From: an uncultured Oscillibacter sp.
GTDB taxonomy: Bacteria; Bacillota; Clostridia; Oscillospirales; Oscillospiraceae
Reading direction: 5' to 3'
Length of the DNA: 26,388 nucleotides
NCBI GenBank assembly: GCA_910585245.1
Contig: CAJUCO010000033.1
Location: 1 to 26,388 of the forward strand
The position numbers were made by a program, and so were the translations under genes. Position 1 is the first letter of the stretch; each line of letters begins with the position of its first letter. Positions 8,493-14,327 of this stretch are shown one piece after another. The notes beneath the pieces were generated by a model. The model was not told the DNA's origin. It saw nothing but the letters and a program-made list of their open reading frames with translations, and searched no databases.

Positions 8493-8521
8493 TTGTTTTT
8501 GGGGGAGGAATGGCGTATGAT
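8493..8521 (+). promoter_or_regulatory. Promoter of the D,D-carboxypeptidase gene
   Basis: TTGTTT (8493-8498), 17-base spacer, TATGAT (8516-8521). The -35 lies in a small inverted repeat (CCCCC and GGGGG around 8488-8505) that could be an operator or merely a hairpin. Confidence 0.5.
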
Positions 8522-8570
8522 GGGGAAAACAAGCCACAAGATATGCGGGCGTGGAAAGGATCTGCAACAG

Positions 8571-9404
8571 ATGAAATGGACCAAACGGGCGGCGGCCTCC
8601 CTGGTGTCGCTGCTGTTGTTGTCAACACTTGTCCAGGCGGGAGGGGTGTACAAGGCTCCCCCCAGAGAAGAGCGGCCTGTTCCGGACTTTCGGCTGGCCT
8701 CCCCTGTGGAGGCGGAGGAGTCCGGGAAGCTGCCGGAGCTGACGGTGGTGTCGCCGGAGCTTGCAAGGCCGGAGGAGCCGGAGGGCCCCCGTTTCCCGGC
8801 GGCGGAGGATTGGCAGCTGCTGCTGGTAAACCCCTGGAACGAGATTCCGGAGGATTACACGGTGGAATTAAAGACCCTGCCCGATGGGATGAAGGTGGAC
8901 GAGAGGGCCTATGAGAGCCTTACCGCCATGTTGGAGGCCTGCCGGGAGGCGGGGCTGCGCCCCAAGATCTGTTCTGCATACCGGACCCAGGCCAAGCAGA
9001 CCTATCTCTACAACAACAAAATCACCCGCCTGCGCAACGCCGGCTACAGCCGCGCCGCCGCTCAGGAGGAGGCAGGCCGCTGGGTGGCCCGTCCCGGCAC
9101 CAGCGAGCACCAACTGGGTCTTGCGGTGGACATCGTGTCCCAGTCCTATCAGGCCCTGACGAAAAAGCAGGAGAAGACCGCCGAGCAGAAGTGGCTCATG
9201 GAGCACTGCTGGGAGTACGGTTTCATCCTCCGCTACCCCAACGACAAAAGCGAGATCACCGGCATCGGCTACGAGCCCTGGCACTACCGCTATGTGGGGG
9301 TGGAAGTGGCCCAGGACATTCGGGAGAGCGGCCTTTGCTTGGAGGAATACTTACTGCTGCGGGAGGAGACCCTGGCGGCAGAAAAGGAGGCGCAAATCAG
9401 GTGA
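8571..9404 (+). CDS. D-alanyl-D-alanine carboxypeptidase, VanY/DacB family (M15B)
   Basis: Extracytoplasmic zinc peptidase that removes the terminal D-Ala of peptidoglycan stem peptides. The 277-residue product has a basic start and hydrophobic segment (about 6-24, signal peptide or anchor), a Pro/Glu-rich spacer (25-80), then the M15 domain. That domain shows LLVNPWNEIPEDY, ICSAYRTQAKQTYLYNNK, the first zinc motif SEHQLGLAVDI (SxHxxGxAxD) and the second EPWHYRYVG (ExxWH-like). The start is ATG 8571, with AAAGGA ten bases upstream; the much longer open frame to the left is not coding. Close relatives are housekeeping wall-trimming enzymes, and nothing nearby suggests a vancomycin-resistance cluster. 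It is followed by the hairpin array. Confidence 0.93.
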   Translation: MKWTKRAAASLVSLLLLSTLVQAGGVYKAPPREERPVPDFRLASPVEAEESGKLPELTVVSPELARPEEPEGPRFPAAEDWQLLLVNPWNEIPEDYTVELKTLPDGMKVDERAYESLTAMLEACREAGLRPKICSAYRTQAKQTYLYNNKITRLRNAGYSRAAAQEEAGRWVARPGTSEHQLGLAVDIVSQSYQALTKKQEKTAEQKWLMEHCWEYGFILRYPNDKSEITGIGYEPWHYRYVGVEVAQDIRESGLCLEEYLLLREETLAAEKEAQIR

Positions 9405-9422
9405 AGACGGCGAAAGCCGTCT
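9405..9422. repeat. Hairpin repeat, copy 1
   Basis: AGACGGC-GAAA-GCCGTCT: a 7-bp stem closed by a GNRA-type tetraloop, starting on the base after the carboxypeptidase stop. The identical 18 bases recur at 9585-9602. Confidence 0.8.
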
Positions 9423-9456
9423 CAGGCTGCCGAAAATTCTTTTTCGGCAGCCTGAG
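9421..9456. terminator. Perfect 16-bp hairpin, array member 2
   Basis: Arms 9421-9436 and 9441-9456 are exact complements (CTCAGGCTGCCGAAAA type) around the 4-base loop TTCT. It shares one base with the preceding hairpin. The T-run is inside the 3' arm, not after it, which is unusual for an intrinsic terminator. Confidence 0.7.
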
Positions 9457-9458
9457 CA

Positions 9459-9494
9459 AGTTTTTCAGACCTTCCAAAAGGTCTGAAAAACTTC
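9459..9494. terminator. Perfect 16-bp hairpin, array member 3
   Basis: AAGTTTTTCAGACCTT (9459-9474), loop CCAA, exact complement 9479-9494. It is only two bases after member 2 and the same size, with a different stem sequence. Confidence 0.7.
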
Positions 9495-9504
9495 TGATTG
9501 AAAA

Positions 9505-9544
9505 CGAGAGAAACCCCTGATGGGTTTCTCTCGTAGCTCTTTTC
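9505..9544 (+). terminator. 12-bp hairpin with a T-rich tail, array member 4
   Basis: CGAGAGAAACCC (9505-9516), loop CTGAT, exact complement 9522-9533, followed by TAGCTCTTTTCC. This is the best candidate for the real terminator of the carboxypeptidase gene. Confidence 0.75.
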
Positions 9545-9584
9545 CTTTCCGCTCCGTTTTAGACGGTACTTTTTTGACAAGCTG

Positions 9585-9610
9585 AGACGGCGAAAGCCGT
9601 CTTCTTCTTT
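9585..9610 (+). terminator. Hairpin repeat, copy 2, with T-rich tail
   Basis: The 18 bases of 9405-9422 recur exactly at 9585-9602 and here run into TCTTCTTTT, so this copy can terminate plus-strand transcription. From here to the typA promoter there is no gene; a 7-bp hairpin (GGCCGCC/GGCGGCC, 9649-9668) is the only structure I see. Confidence 0.65.
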
Positions 9611-9757
9611 TGCCCTTGGACAGTTTCACCAGCCCTCCGGTCCGGCGGGGCCGCCGTCTTTGGCGGCCGGTCTCCCTTCCGGTCAAAAATTTGGCCATCT
9701 TGTCCAAGGTGACTTGGATTTTTTATGAAAAAGTCCCGAAAAATGTGGATTTGTCCG

Positions 9758-9786
9758 TTGAAAAGCGGCGCGGAGTGGCATATAAT
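9758..9786 (+). promoter_or_regulatory. Promoter of typA
   Basis: TTGAAA (9758-9763), 17-base spacer, perfect TATAAT (9781-9786). The 18 bases starting at the -10 (TATAATAAGAAACCGCAA) are shared exactly with the pyk promoter. Confidence 0.8.
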
Positions 9787-9792
9787 AAGAAA

Positions 9793-10038
9793 CCGCAAAA
9801 TTTTATCCTCTATTTTATGGCTTTACGGCAGGAAACCCGCCCTGCCGGAAAAAATTCCCACGCCGCCTCGTCCGGCGGCGGGAACCTCGCTTTGCTCCAT
9901 CTCTCCCTGAAAAACCGCTCCGCCGGATTTCCTCGGGGAGGTTGAGATCCCTGTGAATTATTATAAACGGCCCTTCGCGCCGCCCCGTCTCCGGTGGGGT
10001 CTCGAGGGCTTGCCGTTGGAAAATAAGGAGATTTTGAT
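9793..10038 (+). other. Long untranslated leader of typA
   Basis: About 245 bases lie between the predicted transcription start and the ATG, with no credible open frame. Visible structures are GGCAGG/CCTGCC around 9828-9847, a GCCGCC/GGCGGC hairpin around 9865-9885 and CCCC/GGGG just before the ribosome site. It may carry regulation (for example temperature or attenuation), but no known riboswitch class is recognised. Confidence 0.4.
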
Positions 10039-11862
10039 ATGCAAAATGAACACCTGAGAAATATTGCCATCATTGCCCACGTAGACCACGGCAAGACCAC
10101 GCTGGTGGACGAGATGCTCAAACAGGGCGGCGTCTACCGGGAGAACCAGGAAGTGGTGGACCGGGTCATGGACTCCGGCGACCTGGAGCGGGAGCGGGGC
10201 ATTACCATTCTGGCGAAAAACACCGCCATCCAGTACGGGGACACGAAAATCAACATTGTGGACACCCCGGGCCACGCCGACTTCGGCGGCGAGGTGGAGC
10301 GGGTTTTGAAAATGGTCAACGGCGTCATCCTCCTGGTGGACGCCGCCGAGGGCCCTATGCCTCAGACCCGCTTTGTGCTTTCCCGGGCCTTGGAGCTGGG
10401 ACACCGGGTCATTGTGGTGGTCAACAAGATCGACCGGCCGGACCAGCGGGTCTACGAGGTCATTGACGAGGTGCTGGAGCTTTTGATGGACCTGGACGCC
10501 ACCTCCGAGCAGCTGGACAGCCCCATGCTCTTCTGCTCCGGCCGCAACGGCACCGCCTCTTGCTCCCCCACGGTGCAGGGCACGGATTTGCAGCCCCTTT
10601 TCGACACCATCCTGGAGTATATCCCCGCCCCGGAGGCGGAGGTGGACCAGCCCTTCCAGATGCTGGTTTCCTCCATCGACTACAACGAGTTCGTGGGTCG
10701 CATTGCCATCGGCCGCATTGAGCGGGGAACCCTGAAGCAAAACCAGGAGATCGCCGTTTGCAACTACCACGACCCGGAGGCCGTCCTCCGCAAGGCCAAG
10801 GCCACGGCGATTTACGAGTTTGACGGCCTGGGCCGCAAACCCGTCACCGAGGCCTTTGCCGGGAACATCATCGCCATGAGCGGCATTCCGGACGTGACCA
10901 TTGGGGACACCATCTGCGTCCCCGACACGGTGGAGGCCCTGCCCTTTGTGAAGATCTCCGCCCCCACCCTGGAAATGACCTTCTCCGTCAACGACTCCCC
11001 CTTCGCCGGACGGGAGGGGAAGTTCGTCACCTCCCGGCAGATTCGGGAGCGGCTGTTCCGGGAAACGCTGCGGGACGTGTCCCTTCGGGTCACCGAAACC
11101 GACAAGGAGACCGCCTTCAACGTGGCGGGCCGGGGAGAGATGTCCCTCTCCATCCTCATTGAGACCATGCGCCGGGAGGGCTATGAGTTCCAGGTGTCCC
11201 CCGCCCGGGTGCTCTATAAGGAGATAGACGGAAAGAAGTGCGAGCCCATCGAGCGGCTGGTGGTGGACGTGCCCGGGGACTGCGTGGGCGCGGTGATTGA
11301 GAAGCTGGGCCAGCGGAAGGCGGACATGGTGGAGATGACCCCCGTGGGAAGCCGGATGAAGGTGGAGTTCCTGGTTCCCGCCCGGGGCCTTTTCGGCTAC
11401 CGGAACGACTTCCTCACCGACACCAAGGGCGAGGGGATCATGGCCTCCGTCTTCGACAGCTACGCCCCCTTCAAGGGGGACATCCAGCGCCGGGGCAACG
11501 GCTCCCTCATCTCCTTTGAGACCGGGGAGTCCATCACCTACGGCCTCTTCAACGCCCAGGAGCGGGGCACGCTGTTCATCGGCGCGGGTGTGCCGGTATA
11601 CGGCGGCATGGTCATCGGCGTGAGCCCCCGGAGCGAGGATATGACGGTGAACGTGTGCAAGAAAAAGCAGCTCACCAACACCCGGGCCAGCGGGTCCGAC
11701 GAGGCGCTGCGGCTGGTGCCCCCCAAGCAGATGAGCCTGGAGCAGTGCCTGGAGTTCCTGGCGGACGACGAACTTTTGGAGGTGACCCCCAAGAGCCTCA
11801 GGATGCGCAAGAGCATCCTGGACCACGAGAAGCGGATGAAGGCCCTGCACGGGAAGAAGTAA
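10039..11862 (+). CDS. typA: Ribosome-associated translational GTPase TypA/BipA
   Basis: Elongation-factor-like GTPase that binds the ribosome A-site region and aids 50S assembly and stress or cold adaptation. The 607-residue length is standard. The G domain shows AHVDHGKT (13-20), the switch RGITILAKN, DTPGHADF and NKIDRPDQR; EF-G-like beta-barrel and alpha/beta domains follow, and the C-terminal BipA-specific domain includes VPARGLFGYRNDFLTDTKGEG and KKKQLTNTRASGSDEALRL, which is diagnostic. AAGGAG is 8 bases before ATG 10039. The large open frame on the opposite strand is a coding shadow of high GC codon use. No terminator is visible before the next gene, so the PBECR-like gene probably relies on read-through. 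Confidence 0.98.
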   Translation: MQNEHLRNIAIIAHVDHGKTTLVDEMLKQGGVYRENQEVVDRVMDSGDLERERGITILAKNTAIQYGDTKINIVDTPGHADFGGEVERVLKMVNGVILLVDAAEGPMPQTRFVLSRALELGHRVIVVVNKIDRPDQRVYEVIDEVLELLMDLDATSEQLDSPMLFCSGRNGTASCSPTVQGTDLQPLFDTILEYIPAPEAEVDQPFQMLVSSIDYNEFVGRIAIGRIERGTLKQNQEIAVCNYHDPEAVLRKAKATAIYEFDGLGRKPVTEAFAGNIIAMSGIPDVTIGDTICVPDTVEALPFVKISAPTLEMTFSVNDSPFAGREGKFVTSRQIRERLFRETLRDVSLRVTETDKETAFNVAGRGEMSLSILIETMRREGYEFQVSPARVLYKEIDGKKCEPIERLVVDVPGDCVGAVIEKLGQRKADMVEMTPVGSRMKVEFLVPARGLFGYRNDFLTDTKGEGIMASVFDSYAPFKGDIQRRGNGSLISFETGESITYGLFNAQERGTLFIGAGVPVYGGMVIGVSPRSEDMTVNVCKKKQLTNTRASGSDEALRLVPPKQMSLEQCLEFLADDELLEVTPKSLRMRKSILDHEKRMKALHGKK

Positions 11863-11910
11863 AGCGATGAGGTGAGGGCGTCTGGCGTGAGGAAGATCTG
11901 CGATTTGGAT

Positions 11911-12264
11911 ATGAAAAAGTACCGTTGCGTCACGCCGGAGATTCGCACCGGGGAAGTGATTATCACAGAGGAACGTATCCGCCACATTCAGGAGCGGCAT
12001 CCCCTTGACTTCGAGCGGTACTCCGGGTATTTGAAAGAAATGATCGAAAATCCGGACTATATCATCCAGGACGAAAGACCAAATACCGCCATTGTGCTGA
12101 AACAAATCGAAGACCATGAAGAGCGCTTTCGTTTGGCCCTCAGAATTGTTACGCCTGCGGATCATCCGGGCTATAAAAATTCGGTTATTACCTTTTTAAA
12201 AATCCGGGAAAAAGAATGGGACCGCTTGATACGCAACAAAAAAATCCTTTACAAAGCCGAATAA
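11911..12264 (+). CDS. PBECR-like nuclease-fold protein (barnase/EndoU/colicin/RelE superfamily)
   Basis: About 117 residues resembling the PBECR (phage-Barnase-EndoU-ColicinE5/D-RelE-like) domains: VIITEERIRHIQERHP, then YLKEMIENPDYIIQDERPNTAIVLKQI, RFRLALRIV, and YKNSVITFLKIREKEWDRLI. In that superfamily the His and Arg/Lys residues form an RNase-like site, but activity of such short host proteins is untested. The start is uncertain: ATG 11911 matches the conserved region but its ribosome site is distant; TTG 11905 (AGGAAG 9 bases before) or GTG 11872 are alternatives. Codon use and base composition are more AT-rich than typA. The last codons contain the -35 of the downstream RNA promoter. 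Could be an orphan toxin or a domesticated phage domain. Confidence 0.6.
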   Translation: MKKYRCVTPEIRTGEVIITEERIRHIQERHPLDFERYSGYLKEMIENPDYIIQDERPNTAIVLKQIEDHEERFRLALRIVTPADHPGYKNSVITFLKIREKEWDRLIRNKKILYKAE

Positions 12265-12276
12265 AGCGGCTATAAT
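12248..12276 (+). promoter_or_regulatory. Strong promoter for the structured RNA
   Basis: TTTACA (12248-12253), 17-base spacer, perfect TATAAT (12271-12276). The -35 is inside the last codons of the PBECR-like gene and the -10 just after its stop. Confidence 0.85.
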
Positions 12277-12282
12277 AAACAT

Positions 12283-12431
12283 AGGATAATCAGGTTCTTT
12301 GAGGTGGTAGATTTCGTCCCGACCACACGCCGATGGTAACGACAGGGGAAACCCGAGAGATGCAGGAGAAGGGGACGCCTGCCAAAGAATCATCCTATGA
12401 GAAGGGACCGCAGAAATGCGGTCCCTTTTTT
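12283..12431 (+). ncRNA. Structured non-coding RNA of about 150 nt, family not recognised
   Basis: A closed unit of promoter, folded RNA and terminator with no open frame. An outer stem CATAGGAT (12280-12287) pairs with ATCCTATG (12392-12399), and TTCTTTG (12295-12301) with CAAAGAA (12383-12389). Inside are hairpins GTGGT/ACCAC (12304-12308, 12322-12326) and GCAGG/CCTGC (12362-12366, 12378-12382). The loops contain CGTCCC (12315-12320) and GGGACG (12372-12377), which are perfectly complementary and could form a kissing-loop contact. A GGG-GAAA-CCC element lies between. It lacks the signal-recognition-particle motif, and no gene follows on the same strand, so a cis riboswitch is unlikely. Possible matches to test are raiA RNA and a divergent 6S RNA; I cannot claim either. 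Confidence 0.7.
12404..12431 (+). terminator. Terminator of the structured RNA
   Basis: GGGACCGCA-GAAA-TGCGGTCCC (12404-12425) followed by six T. Textbook intrinsic terminator directly after the outer stem of the RNA. Confidence 0.95.
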
Positions 12432-12435
12432 ATAG

Positions 12436-12470
12436 ATTGTCAGACCTTCCGGAAAACTCACGGGAGGTCT
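12436..12470 (-). terminator. Possible terminator at the end of the XRE gene
   Basis: AGACCT and AGGTCT plus a short CCG/CGG extension form an imperfect stem that overlaps the end of the XRE coding region; weak T content. Confidence 0.3.
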
Positions 12471-12709
12471 TTTTGTTCCTGCGCTCTTGGATAGGGCGCC
12501 GGGTCGTCGGTCAGACCAACCAAATAATCTATGGAAACTCCGTAAAATTGAGCAATCCGCATGAGGATGCTGACCTTTGGCTCATGGACGCCCAATTCAT
12601 AATTTTGATATGCCTTTTCCGTAATGTCACAATAGATTGCAACTTTGATTTGGGGTAAACCCGTCTGTTTCCGGCATTTCTTCAAACGTTTCGCTAAAAT
12701 ATCCTTCAT
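12458..12709 (-). CDS. XRE-family transcriptional regulator
   Basis: Short DNA-binding protein of 83 residues, essentially one Cro/C1-type helix-turn-helix (about 3-60): LAKRLKKCRKQTGLPQIKVAIYC, ITEKAYQNYELGVHEPKVSILMRIAQFYGVSIDYLVGLTDD. The end YGVSIDYLVG is the usual closing of these domains. ATG 12709 is chosen, since AGGTG lies 6 bases upstream; a GTG three codons earlier is possible. It diverges from the small acidic protein at 12812, and the 100 bases between carry a strong plus-strand promoter overlapped by palindromic and direct repeats, the usual layout for an autoregulator controlling its neighbour. The region is AT-rich relative to its surroundings, which suggests acquisition. Confidence 0.88.
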   Translation of the reverse strand: MKDILAKRLKKCRKQTGLPQIKVAIYCDITEKAYQNYELGVHEPKVSILMRIAQFYGVSIDYLVGLTDDPAPYPRAQEQKDLP

Positions 12710-12730
12710 ATGGAGCACCTACAATCGTTA

Positions 12731-12774
12731 TTGACAAGTGCAGTATATGATACTAAAATGTAAAGGATACTAAA
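12731..12774 (+). promoter_or_regulatory. Promoter of the small acidic protein with operator-like repeats
   Basis: TTGACA (12731-12736), 17-base spacer, TAAAAT (12754-12759). The palindrome AGTAT-ATG-ATACT (12742-12754) lies between -35 and -10, and GATACTAAA occurs at 12749-12757 and again at 12766-12774. A protein bound here would block the promoter; the divergent XRE protein is the natural candidate. Confidence 0.7.
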
Positions 12775-12811
12775 GATTATTACAGAACGATTATAGGTGA
12801 TAGGTGAAACT

Positions 12812-13060
12812 ATGAATCCAGAAATTTTAAAGAACTTGTATGCAAACGCCATTGGAGAGCTGGTGGTAAGATACCTGGAAACCATTCAACCCGAGGCGCT
12901 GCCGCTCCAAGTCGAGTCCAAAGCCCTGGAGCTGATCGCCCAGATCAAGTCCATCCTGGATGACGAAACCCTGGATGACCCCGCGTGCTTCTTCCGGATC
13001 GACGCGCTGGTGAACGCCTTCCACGCCCGGGGCATCCTCACGCCCCGCCACGACTGGTAG
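12812..13060 (+). CDS. Small acidic helical protein, unknown function
   Basis: An 82-residue acidic, mostly helical protein (MNPEILKNLYANAIGELVVRYLE, LELIAQIKSILDDETLDDPACFFRIDALVNAF). There is no signal peptide or membrane segment, and I recognise no family. ATG 12812 is favoured, with AGGTG five to six bases upstream; the frame could open at GTG 12797. It has a strong promoter with operator-like repeats shared with the divergent XRE regulator, so it is probably its target. The downstream radical SAM gene has a separate promoter. An antitoxin-like or adaptor role would fit size and charge but has no direct support. Confidence 0.7.
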   Translation: MNPEILKNLYANAIGELVVRYLETIQPEALPLQVESKALELIAQIKSILDDETLDDPACFFRIDALVNAFHARGILTPRHDW

Positions 13061-13110
13061 TCCCGGGGGAAGGGTACAGATTTTTTCAATGGCAAATTTC
13101 CGAATAGCTC

Positions 13111-13139
13111 TTGACCTTCCGGGAAAAATCCTTTAAAAT
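13111..13139 (+). promoter_or_regulatory. Promoter of the radical SAM gene
   Basis: TTGACC (13111-13116), 17-base spacer, TAAAAT (13134-13139). The start of the transcript would contain the palindrome GTACGGCC-CT-GGCCGTAC (13150-13167), a stable hairpin 35 bases before the ATG. Confidence 0.75.
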
Positions 13140-13202
13140 AAGAGTTTGTGTACGGCCCTGGCCGTACCGTCACCACTTTAGACGGAAAGGCGAGACGACG
13201 TT

Positions 13203-14090
13203 ATGAAGCATCCCTACAAGACGCGAAAGGGCGGCGCCACAGTGACGATCTTCGTTCCCTACGACTGTAAAAACCACTGCCCCTTCTGCATCAACAAAGG
13301 CGAGTACGCGGACCTGACCGGCTTCTCCGCCGAGAAAATTCGGGCCAGCATCCGCCGGATGGACGCCATCACGCCTTATTGTGACTTTGTGTTCACCGGC
13401 GGCGAACCCTTCGCCGACCTGGAGGTTCTCCAGTCCATGTTGGACGAAATCCCCACCACCCACAAGGTCTATATTAACACCACCCTCCCCGTGTCCGAGT
13501 TCCAGACGGAGGAGGACATCCTGGCCTTCGCCGAGAGAAACCGGCACAAGATCACCTGCATCAACGTCTCCCGGCATATGCAAAAGTACGTGGTGGAGTC
13601 CAACGACGGTTTGCTGGCCCGGTTGCCGGTGCCCTTCCGGGTAAACTGCGTGCTGTACAAGGACTACCCGGCCAAGGACCTGGTTCCCTATCTGGAGCGC
13701 TTTAAAAAGGTCCCCGGCGCGTCTATTCAGTTCCGCTTCGACTACACGGCCACCACGCCGGAGAACCTCTATGACGAGGAGGGGGATAAAATCCTCCAGG
13801 ACCTGAAGAAAATCGCCCGGTACACCGGGCTGGACGGCTGCCGGATGCGCTGCGGGTTCCACTTTGACTATCAGGGCATGGAATTGACCTACCACAAAAC
13901 CCTGCCCTATTCCACCGTTGTGGAGACGGACCCGGCGGACGGGGTGACCTATGATATCCTCTATGATATCCTCATCAAGCAAAACGGGGATATCCACGGG
14001 GACTGGGACGGCACGCCTCTGGATGTGGAGTCCTATGAAAAGGTGGTCTTCGAGCCCTATGACCTGAAGTGGCTGGCGCGAATCGCGTAA
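13203..14090 (+). CDS. Radical SAM protein of unknown function
   Basis: A 295-residue radical SAM enzyme. Cys22, Cys26 and Cys29 in DCKNHCPFC form the CxxxCxxC site for the 4Fe-4S cluster that cleaves S-adenosylmethionine, and FTGGEPF is the SAM-binding GGE motif. The remainder fits a partial TIM barrel (KVYINTTLP, ITCINVSRHMQKYV, FRVNCVLYKDY). A CxxxC pair, DGCRMRCGFHFDY, occurs near residue 215, too small for a full SPASM domain. The reaction cannot be read from sequence: there is no precursor peptide, kinase or tRNA partner beside it. It is a single-gene unit with its own promoter, a leader hairpin and a strong terminator. The ribosome site before ATG 13203 is weak (AAAGGCGAG). Confidence 0.88.
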   Translation: MKHPYKTRKGGATVTIFVPYDCKNHCPFCINKGEYADLTGFSAEKIRASIRRMDAITPYCDFVFTGGEPFADLEVLQSMLDEIPTTHKVYINTTLPVSEFQTEEDILAFAERNRHKITCINVSRHMQKYVVESNDGLLARLPVPFRVNCVLYKDYPAKDLVPYLERFKKVPGASIQFRFDYTATTPENLYDEEGDKILQDLKKIARYTGLDGCRMRCGFHFDYQGMELTYHKTLPYSTVVETDPADGVTYDILYDILIKQNGDIHGDWDGTPLDVESYEKVVFEPYDLKWLARIA

Positions 14091-14104
14091 ATAGAAACAG
14101 GAAA

Positions 14105-14131
14105 GCGGACGGCCAAGGCCGTCCGCTTTTT
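14105..14131 (+). terminator. Terminator of the radical SAM gene
   Basis: GCGGACGGC-CAAG-GCCGTCCGC followed by five T, with an A-run before the stem. The nine-base stem is identical to that of the terminator at 16598-16618. Confidence 0.92.
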
Positions 14132-14245
14132 ATCCCTGCGCCGCCTTGCCGCAATAGAGAAATTCCCCCGTCCTTTTGGGCGGAGCCGTCAAAAAGTCAC
14201 GGGGCAAACCGGTTCCCCTTTTTCTTACAATCTCGTCAAAACCCC

Positions 14246-14274
14246 TTGACGGGAAGCGGGCGGAGGTCTATTCT
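14246..14274 (+). promoter_or_regulatory. Promoter of the SLH-domain gene
   Basis: TTGACG (14246-14251), 17-base spacer, TATTCT (14269-14274). The same hexamers and spacing occur at the yqeC promoter (19271-19299). Confidence 0.6.
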
Positions 14275-14327
14275 TATTTTATACAGAGTCAACCATAGAA
14301 ATCGCGCAACGCGGAGGAGGGCTTCCT

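Noticed and set aside
7935..8570. Longer N-terminus for the carboxypeptidase from an upstream in-frame start
   Set aside because: It would overlap the Nudix gene antisense, and the signal peptide begins precisely at ATG 8571, after a ribosome site.
8571..9404. A vancomycin-resistance role for the VanY-type gene
   Set aside because: No vanR/S/H/A/X neighbours, and housekeeping M15 carboxypeptidases share the same motifs.
9465..9798. Small basic minus-strand frames across the hairpin array
   Set aside because: Low-complexity Arg/Lys-rich products, no ribosome site, and the frames run through perfect palindromes.
9961..12165. A 734-codon open frame on the minus strand opposite typA
   Set aside because: It mirrors typA in a GC-rich genome, is rich in His/Gly/Val/Leu without family motifs, and has no ribosome site. 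Coding shadow.
12283..12431. Reading the structured RNA as a riboswitch, T-box or signal-recognition-particle RNA
   Set aside because: No gene follows on that strand, the T-box and SRP core motifs are missing, and the RNA ends in its own terminator.
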